From Propionivibrio sp. (GTDB lineage Bacteria > Pseudomonadota > Gammaproteobacteria > Burkholderiales > Rhodocyclaceae): a DNA stretch of 15,377 bases. This document shows positions 1 to 6,554 of the stretch, one piece after another. The notes beneath the pieces are model-generated. The model had not been told where the DNA came from. It searched no databases and was given only the letters and a program-made list of their open reading frames with translations. A program made the translations under genes and the position numbers. The DNA lies in contig JAGNOM010000030.1 of the NCBI GenBank assembly GCA_017990155.1, positions 1 to 15,377 on the forward strand. Reading direction: 5' to 3'. How positions within the stretch are numbered: the stretch's first letter is position 1; each line of letters begins with the position of its first letter.

Positions 1-1
1 G

Positions 2-127
2 GCCTCGATTCAAGGCGATACCGTTCGTGTCAGTGGCGCCAAGCGCGATGAGTTGCAGGCATGCATCGCAGCGGTGACCAAGGCCATTACCGACTTTCCA
101 ATCAAATACGGCAATTTTCGCGATTGA
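2..127 (+). CDS. yajQ: YajQ-family nucleotide-binding protein (UPF0234), C-terminal end only
   Basis: Only the last 41 codons lie in the window, reading in from the left edge and ending at TGA 125-127. The translation contains a stretch of the type IQGDTVRVSGAKRDELQ and closes with a GNFRD-like end. This is the characteristic C-terminus of the YajQ family (E. coli YajQ also ends in NFRD). The family is about 160 residues, forms two ferredoxin-like folds, and in some bacteria binds cyclic di-GMP as an effector. The identification rests on the C-terminal motif alone. The SNF2 gene starts 42 bases downstream in the same frame, so the two could be co-transcribed, but I see no direct functional link. 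Confidence 0.85.
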   Translation, partial: ASIQGDTVRVSGAKRDELQACIAAVTKAITDFPIKYGNFRD

Positions 128-169
128 TGGCCGTTCCGAACCGGAGGCCGGGCTTCCGGGTGAGTTCTG

Positions 170-3100
170 ATGCAAATGTCGTCCAAGGTAGTTGAGGGTT
201 TGGAAGAGCAGGAAAATCTCGAGCCGGGCGTGCTGTCCTGGATTGGTGAGTTGCGCCGCGTGTCGATGGCGGTCAGCAAGAAATCCGGTAGGTCGTCGGG
301 CTCACGAAACCAGGTCTATTACGTTCTGCACTGGACGGTGGATGTACGTGGCTTCGGGGTGACCGTGCTCCGGGGGCGCGATCGCGAAACTGCCGAGGAG
401 TGGTGGTCGATCGATCGATCGCTGATCAAGCCGCCGCCGTTCGTGACTGAGGACGACGTTGCCATATTCAGTCTGCTTTGGGCGGAACGCGCTTACGATA
501 GCGGTTTGCGCGCTTTTGGTCTGGGGCCAATGCATGGCGCCGAGTGCCTGGGACGGATGGTCCAGACCGGGCGCCTGTACGCGGTGAATGACTTTTCACC
601 GCTGACCATTGCCGAACCGCGTCCCGGGCGCGTCGCATGGCAAGTCGATGGGAATGGTCGGCAACGCCCGTTATTGCGAGCCGTTCCCGACGCGAGCTTT
701 GTCTTGCCGTTCGAGTGTCCTTGGTTCGTGGACTTGAGCGAAGGGGTTGTTGGGCGACTGCTGGTCCCGGGGCGTCCGGAAATAATTGCACAGCTTTTTT
801 CGCTTCCGCCGCTTTCAGCCGAGGATGCCGGAATGGTCGCGGATGCTTTGGTCGAGCTTGCTCCCGAGTTGCCGCTTCCCGTCGAAGACGCCTGCGCACA
901 ACTCCGCTGCATTGACGCTACTCCGCTTCCCGTTTTGCGCCTCCAGACGATCAATACGCACGGCAACAGGAACTGGCGCGATTATCCGCTGAGCTATACG
1001 GGCGGTGAGTTTGACGTCGGCCTGCCGGTGTTTCGCTATCAGGACGCCGAAGCCAAGCCGGACGATCAACGCGAGTTTTGCACGCTTCCTGATGGTGAAA
1101 CGGTACGCATCCAGCGTCGCATCGAACTGGAGTCGAGTTTGATGAAAATCTTGGTTGCCGAAGGTTTGCAGAAAGTACCGGCAAGCGTTCTGCACACGTT
1201 TGGCAGTCCGCCGGACAATGCCTACGGGCTAGCCAATGAGTCGTTCTGGGATAGTTTCATGGCCGATGCATTGCCCCGATTGCGCGACGCGGGTTGGGCT
1301 GTCGAATTCGACGACGATTTCCGGCATTTCATGCTTGAGGTTGACGCTTGGGACGCTGAACTGATCGAGTCGGACAATGGCTGGTTCGATCTGGACATGG
1401 GCATTATCGTTGACGGCGAGCGTTTGCCGTTGGCGCCACTCCTCGCGTCGCTTTTCCGCAGGGACTCCCGCTGGCTCGACCTTGCCTTGCTGCATCAGAT
1501 TGACGACGACGAAGCGATCGAGCTGAAAACGACATTCAATAAGCGCATTCGCGTCCAGGCCGGCCGATTGAAGCCGCTGGCTGCGACGCTGATCGATCTG
1601 TTCGACGGCTTCTCGGAAGGCCAAACGCTTCGCCTCTCGCGATTTGATGCGCCGCGATTGGTCGAATTGAACGACAAGAGCCGGTGGCAGTTCCGCGGAC
1701 AGAGCGATGTTTTCGCCCTTGCCGACCAATTGTCCGCCGCTCAAGGGATCAGTCACGTCGAACCGCCTGCCGGATTGGGGCTGGAATTGCGTACCTATCA
1801 ACGCGAGGGGCTGGCCTGGTTGCAGTTCCTGCGCGAACAAAACCTGTCGGGTATTCTGGCCGACGACATGGGCTTGGGCAAGACCGCGCAAGCGCTCGCT
1901 CATTTGCTGGTGGAGAAGGAAAGCGGGCGGCTCGACCGACCCGCGTTGGTCGTCCTGCCCACATCGCTTGTTTTCAACTGGAAGAATGAAGCGGCGCGAT
2001 TCGCACCCAGCCTGGCCATCCTTTCGCTGCACGGGGCGGAGAGAAAGACGCGCTTTGCCGAGATTCCGGCGCATGATGTCGTGCTTACGACGTATCCGTT
2101 GCTTTGGCGCGATGCACATGAGTTGACCAAGCATCGCTATCACCTGCTCATTCTCGATGAGGCGCAGACCGTCAAGAATGCGCGCAGTCAAGGCGCCGAA
2201 GTCGTGCGCAAGATTGAGGCTCGGCACCGTCTGTGCCTGACCGGGACACCGCTGGAAAATCACTTGGGCGAGTTGTGGAGCCAGTTCGATTTTCTGTTGC
2301 CCGGCTTTCTCGGCGACCGCAACGCCTTCACAAAATATTGGCGTTCGCCGATCGAAAAACAGGGTGACCTGCCAAGGCGGGATTTGCTGGCGCGGCGGAT
2401 CCGGCCATTCATTCTGCGCCGTAAAAAGGAAGAGGTCGCGCGCGAACTGCCTTCCAAGACGATCATCGTGCGCAAGGTCGAACTGGGCGGAAGTCAACGC
2501 GATCTGTACGAAACAGTTCGCGCAGCGATGGACGCGATGGTGCGTGAAGAAGTCGCCAACAAGGGATTTGGTCGCAGCCAGATACTGATTCTCGACGCCC
2601 TGCTCAAGTTGCGGCAGGTTTGCTGCGACCCGCGTCTGGTCAAGGCGCACGCGGCTCAGCGGGTCAAAGAGCGTGCAAAGCTCGATTTGCTGATGACCAT
2701 GTTGCCCGAGCAAGTCGATGAAGGGCGGCGCATTCTCCTCTTCTCGCAATTTACGAGCATGCTTGCCCTGATCGAGGAAGAGTTGAGAAAAGCAGGGCTC
2801 GACTACGTTATTTTGACCGGCGACACCGTTGACCGCGAAACACCGGTGCGCCGCTTTCAGGCCGGTGAAGTACCGATTTTTCTGATCAGTCTTAAGGCCG
2901 GCGGCATTGGCTTGAATCTGACTGCCGCCGATACGGTGATTCATTACGATCCGTGGTGGAATCCGGCCGTGGAAAACCAGGCAACCGATCGCGCGCATCG
3001 CCTTGGTCAGGACAAACCCGTTTTTGTCTATAAGCTCATCATCGCCGGTAGCATCGAGGAAAAAATCCTTTCCTTGCAGGAGCGAAAAGCCGATCTTGCG

Positions 3101-3187
3101 GCGGGAATTCTCTCGGCGGACCGCAATGTCGACCTGAAGTTCGGGGTGGACGATCTCGCTGCCCTGTTTTCGCCACTGCCTTCATAA
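170..3187 (+). CDS. SNF2/Rad54-family DEAD/DEAH-box helicase-like ATPase, SWIM domain absent
   Basis: The 1005-residue protein is a bacterial Swi2/Snf2 ATPase, expected to translocate on double-stranded DNA or remodel DNA-bound proteins; its substrate is unknown. The N-terminal half, about 1-540, is the poorly conserved region usual in these proteins. The motor then follows: LRTYQREGLAWL, Walker A DDMGLGKT with K571, DEAQ at 663-666, LTGTPLEN at 690-697, and the C-terminal RecA lobe with SLKAGGIGLNLT at 907-918 and QATDRAHRLGQ at 937-947. Many relatives begin with a CxCx(n)CxH SWIM zinc motif; this one has none and starts at about the linker that normally follows it. ATG 170 is preceded by only a weak GGGTGAG. 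ATG 176 and ATG 266 are alternatives. An in-frame TGA at 161-163 excludes an earlier start. Confidence 0.93.
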   Translation: MQMSSKVVEGLEEQENLEPGVLSWIGELRRVSMAVSKKSGRSSGSRNQVYYVLHWTVDVRGFGVTVLRGRDRETAEEWWSIDRSLIKPPPFVTEDDVAIFSLLWAERAYDSGLRAFGLGPMHGAECLGRMVQTGRLYAVNDFSPLTIAEPRPGRVAWQVDGNGRQRPLLRAVPDASFVLPFECPWFVDLSEGVVGRLLVPGRPEIIAQLFSLPPLSAEDAGMVADALVELAPELPLPVEDACAQLRCIDATPLPVLRLQTINTHGNRNWRDYPLSYTGGEFDVGLPVFRYQDAEAKPDDQREFCTLPDGETVRIQRRIELESSLMKILVAEGLQKVPASVLHTFGSPPDNAYGLANESFWDSFMADALPRLRDAGWAVEFDDDFRHFMLEVDAWDAELIESDNGWFDLDMGIIVDGERLPLAPLLASLFRRDSRWLDLALLHQIDDDEAIELKTTFNKRIRVQAGRLKPLAATLIDLFDGFSEGQTLRLSRFDAPRLVELNDKSRWQFRGQSDVFALADQLSAAQGISHVEPPAGLGLELRTYQREGLAWLQFLREQNLSGILADDMGLGKTAQALAHLLVEKESGRLDRPALVVLPTSLVFNWKNEAARFAPSLAILSLHGAERKTRFAEIPAHDVVLTTYPLLWRDAHELTKHRYHLLILDEAQTVKNARSQGAEVVRKIEARHRLCLTGTPLENHLGELWSQFDFLLPGFLGDRNAFTKYWRSPIEKQGDLPRRDLLARRIRPFILRRKKEEVARELPSKTIIVRKVELGGSQRDLYETVRAAMDAMVREEVANKGFGRSQILILDALLKLRQVCCDPRLVKAHAAQRVKERAKLDLLMTMLPEQVDEGRRILLFSQFTSMLALIEEELRKAGLDYVILTGDTVDRETPVRRFQAGEVPIFLISLKAGGIGLNLTAADTVIHYDPWWNPAVENQATDRAHRLGQDKPVFVYKLIIAGSIEEKILSLQERKADLAAGILSADRNVDLKFGVDDLAALFSPLPS

Positions 3188-3208
3188 TCAACGTGCTGCG
3201 CGCCTGAT

Positions 3209-3233
3209 TCGTATCGGCACAGTTGCGATACGA
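3209..3233. repeat. Inverted repeat downstream of the SNF2 gene
   Basis: A perfect 8-base dyad TCGTATCG / CGATACGA is separated by a 9-base loop and begins 22 bases after the SNF2 stop. No T-run follows, so it is a poor intrinsic terminator. It may stabilise the 3' end of the mRNA or be a protein-binding site. Confidence 0.4.
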
Positions 3234-3287
3234 TCGTCGCCCGGCTGTTATGTTGATTGGATAATGCTGAATTGATAGAAGTGGCTT

Positions 3288-3416
3288 TGGCACGGTAAAT
3301 GCCATGAAATAAAAGGGGTTTTTGATTGTTTTATCAGCTTTAACTGTTTGACCGCGCGGTCGGGGTCGGGGATAATTTCCGATTTTCGCGCTTCGCGAGT
3401 TCGGCTTACCGTGCCA
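3288..3416. repeat. Long-range inverted repeat flanking the rquA promoter
   Basis: TGGCACGGTAA at 3288-3298 recurs as its exact complement TTACCGTGCCA at 3406-3416. The two 11-base arms enclose the A/T-rich promoter segment. They could be two copies of one operator in opposite orientation, or the arms of a large stem in a read-through transcript. The function is inferred; the repeat itself is directly visible. Confidence 0.5.
3348..3376 (+). promoter_or_regulatory. Sigma70-type promoter of rquA with a palindrome over the -35 box
   Basis: TTGACC at 3348-3353 and GATAAT at 3371-3376 are separated by exactly 17 bases, each matching consensus at 5 of 6 positions. The perfect 12-base palindrome GACCGCGCGGTC at 3350-3361 overlaps the -35 hexamer and the start of the spacer, a classic repressor position. 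A small hairpin TCGCG-CTT-CGCGA at 3386-3398 would lie at the very 5' end of the transcript. The predicted leader to ATG 3475 is about 90 bases. Confidence 0.6.
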
Positions 3417-3474
3417 TATTGGTGCCTGGTTATTTGCCGATTGCTTCAGATTTTTGACTTTACAGGATCGAGAA

Positions 3475-4185
3475 ATGACCAAGAACCACTCGTCGCTTGC
3501 CATTGACCCCTACTACGATGGCGTCCCTGCGTACATGACCGAAGTGTACGACTGGGCGTATGTCGACCCGACGTGGGTGCGGGCACTGGATCACAACTGG
3601 GTCGTTCGAGTCCTTCTCTTCCTGAATGACCAGCGCCTGATGCGGGCCTATTTGAACGAAATCAAGCCCGGCATGCGTGTCTGGCAACTCGCGCACGTGT
3701 ATGGCGATCTGGTTACACGGGCCGCGCAGAAAGTCGGACCAAAGGGCGCGTTTCACCTGACGGACGTGACGCCGATCCAGATTGAGCATGGACAGCGCAA
3801 ACTGGGTGGAATGGAATGGACCAAGGTCATCCGCAGCGATGCCGCCAGTTTTGTCTGCGAGGATAAAGGTAAATACGACCTCATCTGCAGTTTCTTCCTG
3901 CTCCACGAGGTTCCGGAAGAGAAAAAATACGAAATTGTCAATCACATGCTCGATAAGCTGCCGAAGGGAAGCAAGGCTGTGTTTGTTGACTATCACAACC
4001 CGGCGAAATGGCAGCCAATCCGCTATATCCTTAAAGTCGTCAACCACTATCTTGAGCCGTTTGCGGAAGCGCTCTGGAAGAACGAGATCCAGCATTACGC
4101 GTCCAAGGCGAAAAAATTCGTTTGGCGCAAGAAGACCTTCTTTGGCGGCGTGTATCAGTGCGTCGTCGTCGAGCACAAATCCTGA
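3475..4185 (+). CDS. rquA: RquA-like rhodoquinone biosynthesis protein (methyltransferase fold)
   Basis: The 236-residue protein has a class I methyltransferase fold and resembles RquA, which makes rhodoquinone from ubiquinone by replacing a ring methoxyl with an amino group. Visible features are YDWAYVDP at 25-32 (RquA has a related YWWAYVHP-type segment), HVYGDL at 74-79 where ordinary methyltransferases carry the E/DxGxGxG SAM motif, TDVTPIQIEH at 96-105, DLICSFFLLHE at 135-145 and VDYHNP at 171-176. Loss of the glycine-rich acidic motif is a known hallmark of RquA. ATG 3475 follows AGGATCGAG at a plausible distance; a TTG 21 bases upstream is less likely. The gene is monocistronic, with its own promoter and terminator. 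It could instead be an RquA-related quinone methyltransferase of unproven activity. Confidence 0.65.
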   Translation: MTKNHSSLAIDPYYDGVPAYMTEVYDWAYVDPTWVRALDHNWVVRVLLFLNDQRLMRAYLNEIKPGMRVWQLAHVYGDLVTRAAQKVGPKGAFHLTDVTPIQIEHGQRKLGGMEWTKVIRSDAASFVCEDKGKYDLICSFFLLHEVPEEKKYEIVNHMLDKLPKGSKAVFVDYHNPAKWQPIRYILKVVNHYLEPFAEALWKNEIQHYASKAKKFVWRKKTFFGGVYQCVVVEHKS

Positions 4186-4216
4186 TCGGCGATAGCTCAA
4201 ACGCATAGCGAGGCGC

Positions 4217-4244
4217 AGGCAGCCAGTTGGCTGCCTTTGCTTTT
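4217..4244 (+). terminator. Intrinsic terminator of rquA
   Basis: A perfect 8-base stem AGGCAGCC / GGCTGCCT closes an AGTT tetraloop and runs directly into TTGCTTTT. It lies 32 bases after the rquA stop. Confidence 0.85.
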
Positions 4245-4300
4245 GTGCGCCCGGCAGGGCGCACTCAGTTGCTTGTGGACAGTCCGTCGTCAGACGGGCT
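4245..4300. repeat. Two strong hairpins directly after the rquA terminator
   Basis: GTGCGCCC-GGCA-GGGCGCAC at 4245-4264 is a perfect 8-base stem. AGTCCGTC-GTCA-GACGGGCT at 4281-4300 is an 8-base stem with one G-T wobble. Neither has a T-run. With the terminator they make three hairpins in 84 bases. They could be a 3'-end stabiliser, part of the leader of the downstream protease operon, or a small structured RNA. The rest of the gap, 4301-4427, shows no convincing promoter by eye. Confidence 0.45.
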
Positions 4301-4427
4301 ATGCGAGTTCTTCAGGCTGACGTCGGGAGCGCTCTGTTGCCATCAATGGAAAGGTCCACCAACGAATCGGGCGCGAATCGAGGAATGTGGCAAAATAGCC
4401 CGTCCCAAGGTCTCTGTAGTGCGACAT

Positions 4428-5126
4428 ATGGCATCAGGTTTCAATTTCTCGTGGGCCAATCCCCTCTGGCGGGCACGACCAAACACTTCGGGTGTCGCGC
4501 GTAGCGTATTCCTCTGCGCAGCGCTCGTGGCGCCGTTGGCGCAGGCGGTTGATGTCGGGTTGGCTGGATTGTTTCCCGGCAAGGCATTGTTAACCATCGA
4601 TGGCGGTGCGCCCCGGATTGTAGCCGTCGGGGCTACGACCCGTGAGGGTGTGAAAGTGCTCTCAACGGAGGGGGAAACCGCCACCTTGGAGGTTGAAGGA
4701 AAGAAACGCGTGCTGCGTGTCGGGCAGAATGTGGTGGCGCAGCCGTCAACCGGCGGTTCGCAAAAGGTCGTTTTGACGGCTGATTCTGCCGGACATTTCC
4801 TGGCGACTGGAAATGTGAACGGGACGACGGTTCGTTTCCTTGTCGACACGGGGGCTTCGATGGTCTCGCTAGGTGCCGCGGATGCGCGCCGGATTGGAAT
4901 TGATTCCAGCAAGGGGGAACAGGGGATTACCAATACGGCGAACGGACAGGCTGTGGTGACACGCGTAAAGCTGGACAACGTGCGTGTCGGAGAAATCGTG
5001 ATGAATAATGTCGATGCGCTGGTACACCAGCAGGACATGCCGTTTGCGCTGCTCGGCATGAGTTTTTTGAACCGGATGGAAATGCAGCGTGATGGCGATA
5101 CCATGACGCTAAAGAAACGCTATTAG
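4428..5126 (+). CDS. Retropepsin-like periplasmic aspartic protease (clan AA, TIGR02281 type)
   Basis: The 232-residue protein has an N-terminal export signal: a basic stretch, a hydrophobic core at about 24-38 (VARSVFLCAALVAPL), and a likely cleavage site or anchor end at AQA40. After a variable linker the retropepsin fold begins near 113. Its single catalytic motif is DTGAS at 140-144, preceded by the hydrophobic VRFLV, and ALLGMSFLNR at 207-216 is the second family signature. One DTG per chain means it would act as a homodimer, as retroviral-type proteases do. ATG 4428 is chosen as start. GTG 4419 adds three residues and sits about 8 bases after AAGG, so it is a real alternative. The next gene's Shine-Dalgarno overlaps this stop codon, indicating one operon. 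The substrate is unknown. Confidence 0.85.
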   Translation: MASGFNFSWANPLWRARPNTSGVARSVFLCAALVAPLAQAVDVGLAGLFPGKALLTIDGGAPRIVAVGATTREGVKVLSTEGETATLEVEGKKRVLRVGQNVVAQPSTGGSQKVVLTADSAGHFLATGNVNGTTVRFLVDTGASMVSLGAADARRIGIDSSKGEQGITNTANGQAVVTRVKLDNVRVGEIVMNNVDALVHQQDMPFALLGMSFLNRMEMQRDGDTMTLKKRY

Positions 5127-5135
5127 GAGAATCAA

Positions 5136-5399
5136 ATGCCGCATCGCGACCAGGAAATTGCCATGCTACGCCGCGAGCTCGAAATGCTGATGAGCGAGCG
5201 GCAAACCCTGCTTCGGGTTGTCGGATCGAGCGCAGCGCTCATTGCCAGCCTCAACAGCCGGCACTTGCCGGTTGGCGCGGTCGAATCGGCTGATTTGCTG
5301 GCGACCTCGATCAACTCATTGTCAGAAGAGACTTTGCAGGATGCCCTGAATGCTGTCCGCGCCGAAATCGAGGAAGAGCAAGCTGCTGGAGGAAACTAG
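5136..5399 (+). CDS. Small conserved-looking coiled-coil protein, function unknown
   Basis: The 87-residue soluble protein has no signal peptide or membrane segment. Residues 5-30 (QEIAMLRRELEMLMSERQTL) show a leucine/methionine heptad pattern consistent with a coiled coil. The centre, about 28-40, is more hydrophobic, and the C-terminus is acidic and glutamate-rich. A strong AGGAGA begins within the protease stop region, 4 bases before the ATG, so translation is coupled to the protease. I do not recognise the family. Its position between a protease and a Nudix enzyme in a compact forward operon makes it very likely a real gene. Confidence 0.75.
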   Translation: MPHRDQEIAMLRRELEMLMSERQTLLRVVGSSAALIASLNSRHLPVGAVESADLLATSINSLSEETLQDALNAVRAEIEEEQAAGGN

Positions 5400-5409
5400 C
5401 CCACGGTCA

Positions 5410-6018
5410 ATGGAAGAGGGAAAGGCGGCTTTGCCAACGCTGGCGCGTCTGCGTAAGGCACTTTCGTCCGTGCCGTTTCCCGCTTCTGTTTATCTGGTGG
5501 AGGATTGTGGCGAAGGGAACGATCTGATTCCGGCCGCAGTTCTTTTCTCGATCGTACTGCGTGAAGATGAACCGTCCGTATTGCTCACGCAGAGGAATCC
5601 CGACCTGAAAGATCACCCCGGGCAGATCAGCTTCCCAGGTGGTCGGGTTGAACAGCAGGATCGTTCCCTAGCCGATACCGCTTTGCGTGAGGCAGAAGAG
5701 GAGATCGGTCTTGATCCGGCGTGCGTTGAAGTCGTGGGATATCTTCCGGCATACCGTACGGTGACCGGATTTTTAGTGACGCCCGTTGTGGCAATCGTCA
5801 CGCCACCTGTTGATCTCCGCCCCGATCCCGACGAGGTGGCAGAAGTCTTTGAAGTGCCTTTGTCGTTCTTGCTCGATTCTGCCAACCACAAGCGACATAC
5901 GATTCAGTTGCAGGGAAAGGTGCGCGATTTCTTCGCGGTGCCGTACGGCGATCGTTTCATCTGGGGGGCGACGGCAGGAATTATCCTTGGCCTGGCGCGA
6001 TTGGTCTCGAACGACTAG
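5410..6018 (+). CDS. Nudix CoA pyrophosphatase (NudL/YeaB type)
   Basis: The 202-residue enzyme is predicted to hydrolyse CoA or acyl-CoA to 3',5'-ADP and 4'-phosphopantetheine using divalent metal. The UPF0035 signature LLTQRNPDLKDHPGQISFPGG precedes the Nudix box, which runs from G78 through TALREAEEEIGL with R93, E94 and the metal-binding E97/E98. The fold continues through TVTGFLVTPVVAIV and ends with the conserved YFIWGATAGII-like segment (here DRFIWGATAGIIL), as in E. coli NudL. ATG 5410 gives a family-like length and lies 10 bases after the preceding stop. ATG 5350 overlaps the previous gene by 50 bases, has AGG 9 bases upstream and would add 20 residues, so the start is uncertain. It is the third gene of the protease operon. 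A strong palindrome follows about 60 bases after its stop. Confidence 0.9.
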   Translation: MEEGKAALPTLARLRKALSSVPFPASVYLVEDCGEGNDLIPAAVLFSIVLREDEPSVLLTQRNPDLKDHPGQISFPGGRVEQQDRSLADTALREAEEEIGLDPACVEVVGYLPAYRTVTGFLVTPVVAIVTPPVDLRPDPDEVAEVFEVPLSFLLDSANHKRHTIQLQGKVRDFFAVPYGDRFIWGATAGIILGLARLVSND

Positions 6019-6071
6019 CCCGATGCAATGACGAAGCAAATGACGTATCAGAATCCGTCATTCCGGGCTTG

Positions 6072-6110
6072 ACCTTGGGTCCAGCGGCGCGCCGCTGGAT
6101 TTGACAAGGT
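6072..6110. repeat. REP-like palindrome downstream of the Nudix gene
   Basis: A perfect 20-base palindrome occupies 6080-6099 (arms TCCAGCGGCG / CGCCGCTGGA). An outer stem ACCTTG (6072-6077) / CAAGGT (6105-6110) brackets it. The preceding bases GTCATTCCGGGCTTGACC resemble the GTCATTCC...TCCAG extragenic repeats scattered in many proteobacterial genomes. It could stop transcription from either side. Whether it is repeated elsewhere cannot be seen here. Confidence 0.5.
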
Positions 6111-6178
6111 GAAACGAAGGCCCAAACACCGTTGGAAATTAGCGGCTGGACCTCCGCACCATCCCTCGCCAAAAGTTC

Positions 6179-6196
6179 CCGATTGTTACCAATCGG
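6179..6196. promoter_or_regulatory. Hairpin/operator-like dyad upstream of the microprotein cluster
   Basis: CCGATTG-TTAC-CAATCGG is a perfect 7-base dyad about 100 bases before the first microprotein start. With no T-run it looks more like a protein-binding site or leader element than a terminator. I found no convincing -35/-10 pair between it and 6299. Confidence 0.35.
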
Positions 6197-6298
6197 CACG
6201 AAAGCTGCGATAAGTCAGCACAGATTTCTCGACGCTCTTTCGATACACTTCTTCTCGTAGGTTGAAATATGTTTTCACATTACGAAAGGAAGTGTTCT

Positions 6299-6409
6299 AT
6301 GAGTAATCTTCATTCTCTCGCGGTTATCGCTCTCGCGCTTGCCGCGATCTTTGTGCCGCAACTGCTCGCGCTGTATTTCAGCGAGCGACCCCGTTCTGAA
6401 TCTGCCTAA
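6299..6409 (+). CDS. Hydrophobic single-pass microprotein A (36 aa)
   Basis: ATG 6299 follows an excellent AGGAAG by 6 bases, and the frame closes at TAA 6407-6409. The peptide has a short polar N-terminus (MSNLHS), one hydrophobic segment at about 7-27 containing IALALAAIFVPQLLALYF, and a charged tail (SERPRSESA). That is enough for one membrane span. It shares P-x5-Y at positions 20/26 with the three neighbouring small frames. I do not recognise the family. Evidence that it is real: the Shine-Dalgarno, the shared motif, the ordered tandem arrangement, and the leader block ACGAAAGGAA that also precedes microprotein B. Confidence 0.65.
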   Translation: MSNLHSLAVIALALAAIFVPQLLALYFSERPRSESA

Positions 6410-6428
6410 ACCACGAAAGGAAATAATC

Positions 6429-6542
6429 ATGCTGACCACCGCTTTTGTTCTTGCCGCTCTCGCCATTCCGCACGCTCTGGAACTCTACTTAGACATGCCG
6501 GAAGAATCGGCCGAGGAAGAGTACATTCCTGACGGCCGCTAA
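6429..6542 (+). CDS. Hydrophobic single-pass microprotein B with acidic tail (37 aa)
   Basis: ATG 6429 lies 19 bases after the stop of microprotein A and is preceded by AAAGGAA in the same ACGAAAGGAA block used by A. The N-terminal half (LTTAFVLAALAIPHALELYL) is hydrophobic and carries P14-x5-Y20. The rest is strikingly acidic, with six Glu/Asp between residues 22 and 31 (D22, E25, E26, E29-E31). A membrane helix with an acidic tail is the simplest reading. The function is unknown. A longer in-frame version reaching back into gene A is possible on paper but has no good start. Confidence 0.65.
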   Translation: MLTTAFVLAALAIPHALELYLDMPEESAEEEYIPDGR

Positions 6543-6554
6543 GAGGGCTTGAAC

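Noticed and set aside
1229..2998. 589-codon open frame on the reverse strand
   Set aside because: It lies wholly antisense to the SNF2 ATPase, whose motifs are unmistakable. The reverse product has no recognisable domain and is a codon-bias shadow.
3288..3303. TGGCACGGTAAATGCC resembles a sigma54 -24/-12 promoter (GG-N10-GC)
   Set aside because: The first 11 bases are also one arm of an exact inverted repeat, the -12 box is imperfect, a better sigma70 promoter lies nearer the gene, and no activator gene is adjacent.
3460..4206. 248-codon open frame on the reverse strand
   Set aside because: It mirrors the RquA-like gene almost exactly and reads as a complementary shadow with no motif.
6034..6075. 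Short peptide frame MTKQMTYQNPSFRA
   Set aside because: 14 codons, no Shine-Dalgarno, and it runs into the REP-like repeat.
6339..6542. A 67-codon frame covering microprotein B and part of A
   Set aside because: The first 30 codons overlap gene A in another frame and lack a ribosome site. The strong AAAGGAA and ATG at 6429 fit a separate short gene better.
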